DNA of 64,000 bases from positions 40,590 to 104,589 of the forward strand of contig NZ_CAJXYQ010000018.1 in the NCBI RefSeq assembly GCF_913063105.1, read 5' to 3'. A model generated the notes under the pieces. It saw only the letters and a list, made by a program, of their open reading frames with translations, was not told the origin of the DNA and did not search any database. Of this stretch, positions 56,722 to 64,000 are shown in pieces. A program made the translations under genes and the position numbers. Every line of letters begins with the position of its first letter. The stretch's first letter is position 1. This DNA is from an uncultured Draconibacterium sp. (GTDB taxonomy: Bacteria; Bacteroidota; Bacteroidia; Bacteroidales; Prolixibacteraceae).

Positions 56722-57366
56722 TTAAAAATATACTTCAGTATAAATATTTGAAACCGGAATTCCTTTTCCTGTTAATATATCAAATACTTCGTATATCATC
56801 TCGCTATTTCCGCATAAGAAACAGTTTGTATCTTCGTCGAAAGTCTGCGTACTTAAAAATCCGGTTACCCGGCCATAAAAATCGCCTTGCTTCTCCCCCG
56901 AGGTACACAAAGTAACTTTGCTTCTTTTAAAGTCTTCATAATCATAGGCTTCTTCAGCTTTTCGCACACCATGTACCATCTTGAAATTGAGCTCAGGATG
57001 TGTTTTCAGGAAGCTATGAAACGGGCTTATACCTGTTCCTGTGGCAACAAATAAAAACTTTTGCGTGGCAAATTTTGCAGGATCAAACTTAAAGAAACCA
57101 AATGGTCCATCAACATCTACAAAATCACCGGCATTAAGTCGTTTTAATTTTGATGAAACCTTTCCACCGTCAACTTCTCGCACCAGTACTTCAAGAAAGT
57201 CATCGTGCTCGCCACTGTATATGGAATATTCGCGTCGGTCAACCGCTCCTTTTGTTCCCAATAAAACAAATTGTCCGGTCTGAAACTCCATTCCATTTCG
57301 TTCGAAACGAATTACAAAAGTATAATCGGTTAAATGCCTGACCTGTGTAACTTTATGCTTTTTCAA
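56722..57366 (-). CDS. Ferredoxin-NADP reductase-like flavoprotein
   Basis: 214 residues. RREYSIYS near residue 44 binds FAD, GTGISPFHSFL near 111 binds NAD(P) pyrophosphate and FLCGNSEMIYEV near 184 is the typical late motif. No iron-sulfur or membrane part, so the electron partner is unknown. A -7 box TACTTTTG lies on the minus strand at 57397-57404. Confidence 0.9.
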   Translation of the reverse strand: MKKHKVTQVRHLTDYTFVIRFERNGMEFQTGQFVLLGTKGAVDRREYSIYSGEHDDFLEVLVREVDGGKVSSKLKRLNAGDFVDVDGPFGFFKFDPAKFATQKFLFVATGTGISPFHSFLKTHPELNFKMVHGVRKAEEAYDYEDFKRSKVTLCTSGEKQGDFYGRVTGFLSTQTFDEDTNCFLCGNSEMIYEVFDILTGKGIPVSNIYTEVYF

Positions 57367-57489
57367 TTATTAAGACTTGTTCTAAATAAATCGATGCAAA
57401 AGTATAAAAAAGAAATAAATGGTCAAGTTCAAATCTCGATTGATTGATAATTCTTTTTATTCGTCATCGCATGGTATCGCCGGGGTTAA

Positions 57490-59103
57490 TTATTCGGGGT
57501 TGGGAAATTCGCGCATTGGACTATATCGAGTGTATGAATCGAATATTTCGGGATCAGGCCCCACCACGCGTGGATCTTTTGTTTTCTTTAATTCAGTAAA
57601 TAAGGCTGTTTTCATTTCTTCCTGAACTGTCAGTACCTCGTTGGTATTTATCAGGTTCATTAAACAATCCGGATCATCTTTAATCTGGTACAATTCAAAC
57701 TCCGGTCTTCTGTCAACTGCCAAATGAAAATACTTACTTACCGCTTCCTGTGTTCGATTTTCAATGATAAAAGATTTTGTAGGCGAACCATCGATATCAG
57801 TATAAGCCCATTCGCTATGGTGAACTCCCTTCTCATCAATTCCGTGCATGGGTAAACGTTTATTTTGAGTTCCCGGTGCAATGCGCTGCGGAGCCCCGGC
57901 TGGCCAGCGTTCCGGTTTAATATTCCAAATCAGTAGGTATTCCTGACTACGAATTGCCCTAACCGGGTAACCATAATTTTTGTATCGCGAACTGGAATGG
58001 CGTTCTCGTCCGCTATAAACATATTTCTTTTCTGCACTTACCGTTCCCTGCTGTTCAGCTTGTAAAATATTTGCAATGCTTTTTCCGCTAATGGGCAACA
58101 TACCTTCGGCCGATATGCCAGTAATTTCAAGGATAGTTGGCGCCAAATCGGCAAAACCAATTGGATCATCCACCATTCTTCCTCCTGGAAAGTTTTTTGG
58201 ATAGCGTATGGCAAGTGGCACATGTATTCCATACTCGTAGCCGTTGGCTTTTGCCCTGGGAAATGCCATTCCATTATCAGAAGTAACAATTACAATCGTA
58301 TTTTCCAGTTCCCCAATTTCCTCAAGGTACTTCAACATGCGTTGCAAATGCAAATCAAACCATTCTACTTCAACGGCATAATCCAACAGGTCTCCCCTAA
58401 CAATTTCGTGATCCGGGAAAAAGTTGGGCAACTCAGCATCGGTAAGTTTTTTTCCGTTTCTTTTCCACGAATCTTTTTCAAATGCCCGATGTGGTTCTTT
58501 TGCCCCATACCAAAAGAAGAATGGTTTGTTCGATCTTTGGTTTTCAATAAAGTATTTGAAGTTCTCAAAATAATTTAAGGTGATTATCCCCTCTGCTGTT
58601 CTTTCGTCATCAGCAGTACCGGCTTCGTAGGAAATGCGGCTATACTCAACACCACCTGCGTCTGTTTTTCGCCAAAGCGAGTCATTTTCAGTTCGTGCAT
58701 ATTGAAATGGCGAGACTCCCTTACCGGTACGACCCGTAGCATATCCATTGGCCTCGAGTACATCAATAAAAGGCACAACTTTTTTTAACCACGATGAGGC
58801 ATGCTGGCCGGCTTGTTCGTTTTGCCAGTGATGGCGCCCTGTAACAATAGCACTTCGTGATGGAGCACATCCCGGCGACCCTGCGATACAATTCGAAAAA
58901 TAAATGCCTTCAGAAGCGATCTTGTCGAATGCCGGAGTATGTACAAATTTACACCCTCCAAAACTGGTGTGCGCAAATGATTGGTCATCTGAAATAGCAA
59001 ACAATATATTTGGTTGTTTAGGTTTTGAGTGCACAGAATTACAGGCAATTAAAAAATCGCTTACAACAAATAATACGATAGCCCAAATTAAAAAACTTCT
59101 CAT
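57490..59103 (-). CDS. Sulfatase (family S1) lipoprotein, N-sulfoglucosamine sulfohydrolase-like
   Basis: 537 residues. Lipobox FLIAC ends at Cys21. FAISDDQSFAHTS gives the metal pair, and Cys79 in CAPSRSAIVTGR is the formylglycine site. VTSDNGMAFPRAKANGYEYGIHVP and RHSSSRYKNYGYPVRAIR resemble the heparan N-sulfatase branch. Glycosaminoglycan substrate is inferred. Upstream of it on the same strand lies the sugar-binding lipoprotein gene. Confidence 0.9.
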   Translation of the reverse strand: MRSFLIWAIVLFVVSDFLIACNSVHSKPKQPNILFAISDDQSFAHTSFGGCKFVHTPAFDKIASEGIYFSNCIAGSPGCAPSRSAIVTGRHHWQNEQAGQHASSWLKKVVPFIDVLEANGYATGRTGKGVSPFQYARTENDSLWRKTDAGGVEYSRISYEAGTADDERTAEGIITLNYFENFKYFIENQRSNKPFFFWYGAKEPHRAFEKDSWKRNGKKLTDAELPNFFPDHEIVRGDLLDYAVEVEWFDLHLQRMLKYLEEIGELENTIVIVTSDNGMAFPRAKANGYEYGIHVPLAIRYPKNFPGGRMVDDPIGFADLAPTILEITGISAEGMLPISGKSIANILQAEQQGTVSAEKKYVYSGRERHSSSRYKNYGYPVRAIRSQEYLLIWNIKPERWPAGAPQRIAPGTQNKRLPMHGIDEKGVHHSEWAYTDIDGSPTKSFIIENRTQEAVSKYFHLAVDRRPEFELYQIKDDPDCLMNLINTNEVLTVQEEMKTALFTELKKTKDPRVVGPDPEIFDSYTRYSPMREFPNPE

Positions 59104-59153
59104 TTTATCTGATTTAACAATTTTAAAGTTAACAAAAGTTTTCAGCAAAAAGA

Positions 59154-59179
59154 AAGGGATCTCAATACTGAAATCCCTT
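59154..59179 (-). terminator. Terminator of the sugar-binding lipoprotein gene
   Basis: AAGGGAT (59154-59160), 12 bases, ATCCCTT (59173-59179), then TCTTTTT on the minus strand. Confidence 0.75.
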
Positions 59180-59200
59180 AAAAAGAACTAATCCATTTCA

Positions 59201-60205
59201 CTATTTAAAAACTTCCTCCTCACGCTGATAGCCTTCAGAAATAACAGTTAACTGCAGATTTTCCTTGTTAACAATCATTCCGGAATGAAATACTGTTGGC
59301 ACCAGCATTTCCCCATTACTCACTGTCTGATAAGTCTTTTCACATTCTTCGCAGCGTGCCATTTTCATTGCGAGGTCTGCTGCTGTTGCGGCAAGTTTTT
59401 CGTATGGTTTGTATACCGTGCAGGTTTGGTTTCCGGCAACAATCTCGCGCAGATTACGTAAGTCGGCATCCATACCCGCTATCAAAATCTGGCCTTCTCG
59501 TCCTGCCTCTGCAGTTGCTCTTATAACCCCCAAAGCCAGCTCATCATTTCCGGCAATTATAGCATCTACATCAGGGTGCTCTTTTAATAAAGCTTTTCCA
59601 TGATCGTAACCTTCATTTTCCTCCCAGGCCTCGGTAAACTCATTAAAAACAATCTCAATATCGCCCCTTTCCACCAGCGGTTGTAATACATTTCGTTGCC
59701 CAAGGTACAAAAGCTGACTGTTGTTATCGCTTAACGCACCTCCTATTAATGCATATTTTCCTTGCGGTTGAATTGTTGTTAAATAATTGGCCTGTAGTGC
59801 TCCAATTTCAACGTTATCAGTAGATACATAAAAATCGAGTTTGCAATTTTTTATCAACCGGTCGTACGAAATCACCTTAATATTTTTTGCATGAGCAGCT
59901 TTCACTATTTCGGCAGCAGCAAACTGATCCACAGGTACTACTACTAATACGTCAACACCGTTGGCGAGCAGTTCTTTTGCCTGTGCCAACTGTTTATCGG
60001 CATCATTTTCGGCATCCATAACTTTTACGGTTCCTCCAAGTTCCTGAACATTTTCAACAAAATAGTTCCGGTCATTTTCCCACCGCTCCTTATCAAAAGC
60101 GTGAATTAGAAAACCAACTTCAACAGCCTCGTCTTTTTTATCACATCCGGTAAAGAGAATTGCAGCAAGAAAGGTTAAGATGAGTAATGCTATTCTGTAA
60201 TTCAT
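59201..60205 (-). CDS. XylF-like sugar-binding lipoprotein
   Basis: 334 residues. Lipobox FTGC near residue 19. The type I periplasmic binding fold has VISYDRLIKNCKLDFYVSTDN near 115 and AIIAGNDELALGVIRA near 222, both close to D-xylose-binding XylF. No permease or ATPase gene lies nearby, so it may serve an unlinked transporter or a sensor. ATG 60205 is chosen over 60235. Confidence 0.87.
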   Translation of the reverse strand: MNYRIALLILTFLAAILFTGCDKKDEAVEVGFLIHAFDKERWENDRNYFVENVQELGGTVKVMDAENDADKQLAQAKELLANGVDVLVVVPVDQFAAAEIVKAAHAKNIKVISYDRLIKNCKLDFYVSTDNVEIGALQANYLTTIQPQGKYALIGGALSDNNSQLLYLGQRNVLQPLVERGDIEIVFNEFTEAWEENEGYDHGKALLKEHPDVDAIIAGNDELALGVIRATAEAGREGQILIAGMDADLRNLREIVAGNQTCTVYKPYEKLAATAADLAMKMARCEECEKTYQTVSNGEMLVPTVFHSGMIVNKENLQLTVISEGYQREEEVFK

Positions 60206-60329
60206 ATTATTGAATTTAATTAAGTTTCTATTCAATTTACGAATTATCAGTTGATTGGTTAACCCTGAAAATAGTTTTAGTTCATTGTTTTAAAACATCA
60301 GAAATAATGAAACCTTTTGGCAGAGTATA

Positions 60330-60905
60330 TTAAAATTTTTGAATTTCCTCGTATAATTTTTGAAGAGGCAGTCCCATTACATTATAAAACGAACCTTCAA
60401 TATGTTTAATACCAATTGAGCCTATCCATTCCTGAATACCGTACGCACCGGCTTTATCAAACGGTTTAAAAGTAGTAATGTAATAATCGATTTCAGTTTT
60501 GGTTAGTTGTTTAAACTGCACGTTGGTTAAAGATGAAAACACGACCGATTTGTTAGTTGAACTGAGGCAAACACCGGTTATTACCTCGTGCATTTTTCCG
60601 CTTAACGCCGATAAAGTTTTATAGGCATGATCATAATCGTCAGGTTTTTCGAGCACTTGTCCGTTTAAAACAACAATTGTATCGGCTGTAATCAGCAAAT
60701 CTTTATTGTTCAATTCATTAACAAAAGCTTTTGCCTTTTTTTCTGCAAGAAATTCAGGGATCTGATGCCCCCTTAGGTCAGAAGGATAACTTTCGTCAAC
60801 ATCCTTTGTTCTCACTACAAAATCAATTCCCATTGATTTTAATAGCTGCTGGCGGCGCGGCGATTTTGACGCAAGAATAAAATGATAGGCTGGAACCCAG
60901 TTCAT
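60330..60905 (-). CDS. maf: Maf-family nucleoside triphosphate pyrophosphatase
   Basis: 191 residues. ILASKSPRRQQLLKSMGIDF is the Maf opening, LITADTIVVLNG the metal part, and DKAGAYGIQEWIGSIGIKHIEGSFYNVMGLP the later signature. It removes modified or non-canonical nucleotides. It starts one base past the kdsC stop. Confidence 0.95.
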   Translation of the reverse strand: MNWVPAYHFILASKSPRRQQLLKSMGIDFVVRTKDVDESYPSDLRGHQIPEFLAEKKAKAFVNELNNKDLLITADTIVVLNGQVLEKPDDYDHAYKTLSALSGKMHEVITGVCLSSTNKSVVFSSLTNVQFKQLTKTEIDYYITTFKPFDKAGAYGIQEWIGSIGIKHIEGSFYNVMGLPLQKLYEEIQKF

Positions 60906-60906
60906 A

Positions 60907-61437
60907 CTAAAAAGCTCTGGAGTTTAACATATCGTTGGTAAACCACTTGTGCTGGGCTTTTAAAGCTTGTTCTATAACATCGCGGACACATCCCTCTCCA
61001 CCATTTTTATCCGAGATATATTTCGAAATACTTTTAATTTCATTTACAGCATCTTTTGGGCAGGTTGGCAAACCAACTGCATTCATCACCTGGAAATCGA
61101 CCAAATCGTCGCCCATAAAAAGTACGTCTTCGGGTTTTACATTAACTTTCTTCAGAAAATCGTTTAAACAAGCTACTTTATCTCTGGCCTTGTCGTAAAA
61201 ATATTCCACTCCCAGTTTCTCGTATCGTAAGCGCACCCGCTCAATATAGCCTCCGGTTATAATCGCAATTGGATAACCTGCTTTTACGGCGCTTCGAATA
61301 GCAAAGCCATCTTTTACATTGGCTGTTCGCACCGGATCTCCTTCTTCGTTTAAAGGCGATATATCCTTCGATAAAACCCCGTCAACATCAAAAACAAAAG
61401 CTTTTACCCTTGTAAGTTCTTCTTTAAAAAATGACAT
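60907..61437 (-). CDS. kdsC: 3-Deoxy-D-manno-octulosonate 8-phosphate phosphatase
   Basis: 176-residue HAD enzyme for LPS Kdo synthesis. AFVFDVDGVL holds Asp17 and Asp19, AIITGGY is motif II, and FMGDDLVDFQVM motif IV. The small cap and length fit KdsC. It lies two bases after the Rossmann protein gene. Confidence 0.93.
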   Translation of the reverse strand: MSFFKEELTRVKAFVFDVDGVLSKDISPLNEEGDPVRTANVKDGFAIRSAVKAGYPIAIITGGYIERVRLRYEKLGVEYFYDKARDKVACLNDFLKKVNVKPEDVLFMGDDLVDFQVMNAVGLPTCPKDAVNEIKSISKYISDKNGGEGCVRDVIEQALKAQHKWFTNDMLNSRAF

Positions 61438-61439
61438 GT

Positions 61440-62222
61440 CTATTCCTTTTTCTGATGAAGCTCAAAAATACTCTTTGAAATTGAATTGTACAATTCACGA
61501 ACCTTTGGCATTTCGTTCAGTTCTTCTAAATGGGCGTCAATTACGTTTTCATCATAACGAATAGCCGGGCCTGTTTGAGCCATTTTCGGATGTAATTCCT
61601 GAACCTTCTGTGCTGTTTCCTTTATTAAAGGGCGAAGTACTTCGAATGATATATTTTTACTATCGAGATATTGTGCAGCCAACGCATAACAATGATTTGC
61701 AAAGTTGCAGGCAAACACAGCTGCAATGTGCAGACTTTTTCTTTTTTGGGATTCCATAACCTGAACTAAACCAGACAGTTGTTCAGATAAATTAAACAAC
61801 AACTTTTCGTTACTTTGAGAATTTCCTTCAACAAAAATTGGTATTTCCCGAAAATTAACTGCCCTGTTTTTTGAAAATGTTTGCAAAGGGTAAACAACAC
61901 CATAATTTGCGGAAAATTTACTTAATATACCCATTGGCAAACTCCCTGAACAGTGCACCAGTAATTTATCTTCAAGCACTACTTCTTCAAGTACCTTTTC
62001 TAGCGCAGAATCTTTCAGCGCCACAAAATAAATATCGGCAGTTGTTGTAATTTGGCCGGGAAATTTTGTATAACTGGCATTTACTCTGTATGCCAGTATT
62101 TTTGCTGCCTCCTCCGTTCTGCTGTACACCTGGGTTATTTCATGTCCCAATTGTTTTAGCTCCACCGCCAGATGTGTTGCCACATTTCCAGCTCCTATAA
62201 AACAGACTTTGTAGCTATTCAT
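61440..62222 (-). CDS. Rossmann-like / DUF2520 protein
   Basis: 260 residues. VCFIGAGNVATHLAVELKQLG is an NAD(P) Rossmann fold, VALKDSALEKVL the second part, and the C-terminal half matches DUF2520 (LHIAAVFACNFANHCYALA). The order DUF2520-kdsC-maf recurs in Bacteroidota. Function unknown. Confidence 0.88.
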   Translation of the reverse strand: MNSYKVCFIGAGNVATHLAVELKQLGHEITQVYSRTEEAAKILAYRVNASYTKFPGQITTTADIYFVALKDSALEKVLEEVVLEDKLLVHCSGSLPMGILSKFSANYGVVYPLQTFSKNRAVNFREIPIFVEGNSQSNEKLLFNLSEQLSGLVQVMESQKRKSLHIAAVFACNFANHCYALAAQYLDSKNISFEVLRPLIKETAQKVQELHPKMAQTGPAIRYDENVIDAHLEELNEMPKVRELYNSISKSIFELHQKKE

Positions 62223-62227
62223 CGTTA

Positions 62228-63817
62228 TTATTTTTGAAACTTAAAATTTCGGATAAGCTCCGGTGAATTCCATAAGAAAAGACAATAAAAAAAGCTAAAA
62301 AACGAGAGTCCCATATGACTTTCAAAATTTGCATCGCCTAAATTTGCAATACCCATAAAAACCAGAAACAACCAAAATAACAAATTACTTTGATGCCCCT
62401 CCCTAAATACAGGAATAAGTAAAAAGCTTATTATTATAAGAAAGCCAATTAAGCCAAATTTAACCATGTAATTCAGGTATTGATTATGCGAAGATCGCTG
62501 ATTTTCGGGGCTTAAATTCGAATTTAAAAATTCGTATGTATTCGCATATTCTTCCTTCCAGTTACCAGTTCCTATACCAAACCAAAAGTTATTTTTAATG
62601 ATTTCCAAGGATGCCTTAAAAAACTCGATGCGTTGAGATAAAGATTGTCCGTTTGGATCTCCGGTAGCTTTATACCTGTCGTACTCCCAAAGGGTTTCAT
62701 AAATTCGAGGATATAAAGAAAACTTCTTATCTATATAAATGTAATTGGCATATCCTTGTTCTATGGCTTTTACATCCTTATCTGTTAAGTTATTAACGCC
62801 AACACTATCTTTCCGTAATCCTTTACTTGTCAAATATCGTATTAATGTCGACTGATAAGTAAATCCGCGTTCATCCAAAGAGTCAAATTTGCATTCACTC
62901 CGTTTATTCCATTCTTCTCGCAACTCATCATCACAAACGTAGCTGTTAACCCAGTTTCCATTTTCCTTTTCAAACGAATCAAATTTAAATGTGTAAGGAT
63001 TTCCAGATTGCGTATGTTTATCAACCCTATCAGGATTTAATTTTTCAATGGTATAAAAATTATCCCATACTGATTTAATGTATGTTACCGAAAAAAACAA
63101 GGCTCCCACAAGTAATACAAAAAGAAAGTACTTAAGTTTTCGTCTTCCTGAAAGTAAATAGTATAGGATGAAAAAACTCGCAGCACCAACTAATGAAATA
63201 ATTCCGGTAATTGACTTCAGAACTACAATAAAAAATACGAACCAAAGAAGCAGTAATGTTAGGACAACTGCACTCTTTTTTTTGCTAATGTTTTGGTGAA
63301 TTAGAAAAAAGGTACAGAAAATAGCCAGAGCTACCTGGTATGAAAATCGAATATGTGAAATAAAAGAGATATCTCGGAAATCAGTAATATGTAATGCTGA
63401 TTTAAATACGAGCCTGACAATTGCTAATAATGACGCAATAAAGACAGCAATACAAAAGCCAATTAAAATGTTAAAAAATTGTTTTTCTGATAATTTTGGA
63501 GATAATATAAACGCCAGTGGTATAACAATCCAAAATGCAACTTTTTTTAATTGATAAATGGAAAGCGACCAGTCATTTGTTTGTATTAAACCAAGCAGGT
63601 AAATCAGAAAAATACCAAAAAGGAATAAAGCAGAAGCCTTTTCAGGGTATAAGTTCTTTGATTTTCGCCAGGTATAAAATAATAGCGATTGTACGAGCAA
63701 CGCTGCCGCAGCAATACTCACAAAAGCTTCAGAAAAAGGGATAACAATAACAAATAGTAACAAACTATAGTAAAAACTCTTTTCATTAAAATCAACCTTT
63801 ACTTTTTCTGGTCTCAT
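62228..63817 (-). CDS. O-antigen ligase family (Wzy_C) membrane protein
   Basis: 529 residues with about 11 hydrophobic helices and a large outside loop (about residues 260-440). FWFGIGTGNWKEEY and SSHNQYLNYMVKFGLIG near the end are Wzy_C motifs, where the His is important in WaaL. It likely joins or polymerises surface glycans. A TTG at 63886 was rejected as start because it lies in the T tract of the rRNA terminator; ATG 63817 is used. Confidence 0.88.
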   Translation of the reverse strand: MRPEKVKVDFNEKSFYYSLLLFVIVIPFSEAFVSIAAAALLVQSLLFYTWRKSKNLYPEKASALFLFGIFLIYLLGLIQTNDWSLSIYQLKKVAFWIVIPLAFILSPKLSEKQFFNILIGFCIAVFIASLLAIVRLVFKSALHITDFRDISFISHIRFSYQVALAIFCTFFLIHQNISKKKSAVVLTLLLLWFVFFIVVLKSITGIISLVGAASFFILYYLLSGRRKLKYFLFVLLVGALFFSVTYIKSVWDNFYTIEKLNPDRVDKHTQSGNPYTFKFDSFEKENGNWVNSYVCDDELREEWNKRSECKFDSLDERGFTYQSTLIRYLTSKGLRKDSVGVNNLTDKDVKAIEQGYANYIYIDKKFSLYPRIYETLWEYDRYKATGDPNGQSLSQRIEFFKASLEIIKNNFWFGIGTGNWKEEYANTYEFLNSNLSPENQRSSHNQYLNYMVKFGLIGFLIIISFLLIPVFREGHQSNLLFWLFLVFMGIANLGDANFESHMGLSFFSFFYCLFLWNSPELIRNFKFQK

Positions 63818-63892
63818 TCGGTCAGTCGTATTTTTTATCAAACGATATAGAATAAAAAATATTTGCTGTAGTTCTACTTTTTTCAATAAAAA

Positions 63893-63920
63893 AGGCCCAT
63901 GCTCATCAGAACACGGGCCT
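63893..63920 (-). terminator. Terminator of the rRNA operon
   Basis: AGGCCCATG (63893-63901) and CACGGGCCT (63912-63920), nine pairs with one G-U, followed by six T on the minus strand. Confidence 0.9.
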
Positions 63921-63930
63921 CAATAAAATT

Positions 63931-64000
63931 GGCAGCGACCTACTCTCCCACTTTTACGCAGTACCATCGGCGCTGACGGGCTTAACTTCTCTGTTCGGAA
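63931..64000 (-). rRNA. rrf: 5S ribosomal RNA, 3' part
   Basis: The minus strand reads CCGAACAGAGAAGTTAAGC, then GCGCCGATGGTACTGCG and GGGAGAGTAGG, all universal 5S landmarks. The 5' part continues past the window edge. Its 3' end is followed by a terminator. Confidence 0.96.

Noticed and set aside
63818..63886. TTG start for the O-antigen ligase gene
   Set aside because: The TTG lies at the T tract of the rRNA terminator, leaving no room for a promoter.

Overview
The window is chromosomal DNA of a Bacteroidota species. The evidence is genes seen mainly in that phylum (a PUR/DUF3276 protein, the ArsF/ArsG type of arsenic genes, TonB-domain and AraC-type proteins), many SPII lipoproteins, and promoters of the Bacteroidota form TTTG-N19-TAnnTTTG with almost no Shine-Dalgarno sequences. 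The V-type ATPase fragment, two sulfatases, GH110 and GH3 enzymes suggest a free-living polysaccharide user, perhaps of the order Marinilabiliales, but the sequence alone does not fix the genus.

Layout. 1-387: 3' end of a V-type ATPase subunit K gene. 782-7823: a tight menaquinone operon menI?-menF-menD-menB-menA-menC-menE, without menH, followed by a small membrane protein that looks frameshifted. 8213-10542: fabF and a ferredoxin-fused nitroreductase on the minus strand. 10653-16825: two arsenic operons, acr3-arsC-arsR and arsR-trx-arsF-arsG-permease-P5CR-like, each with a visible operator. The second ArsR site occurs three times, and one copy encloses the -7 box of a textbook promoter. 16907-17917: a gpx-ohrR operon with an 18-bp perfect inverted repeat over its promoter. 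17944-34570: mostly housekeeping and single genes (Ntn amidase, apbE, acylphosphatase, aromatic amino acid decarboxylase, nth, serine hydrolase, ABC-F, PUR, folD, ffh, tex, pspC). 34826-45230: AGCS symporter, BNR sialidase-like lipoprotein, mutS2-HAD, sulfatase, VOC protein and GH110 galactosidase. 45231-46922: a 1.7-kb stretch with no credible gene but several hairpins, including two copies of a likely small RNA. 46923-60205: TonB/TPR protein, AraC regulator with a membrane tail, a ThuA-MFS-GH3 sugar group, lipase, miaB, a flavin reductase, a second sulfatase and an orphan xylose-binding-like lipoprotein. 60330-63817: an O-antigen ligase-DUF2520-kdsC-maf operon. 63931-64000: the 3' end of a 5S rRNA gene, so an rRNA operon lies to the right and reads leftward.

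How the genes work together. The men operon makes the respiratory quinone. The ars genes cover arsenate reduction, arsenite efflux and probably organoarsenical handling, and lie next to a peroxide-response pair. The hydrolases, sulfatases and sugar transporter point to host or algal glycan use, but no SusC/SusD pair is present, so none of them forms a complete polysaccharide utilization locus here. The most novel material is the duplicated structured RNA around 46.2-46.6 kb and the unexplained P5CR-like gene at the end of the second ars operon.
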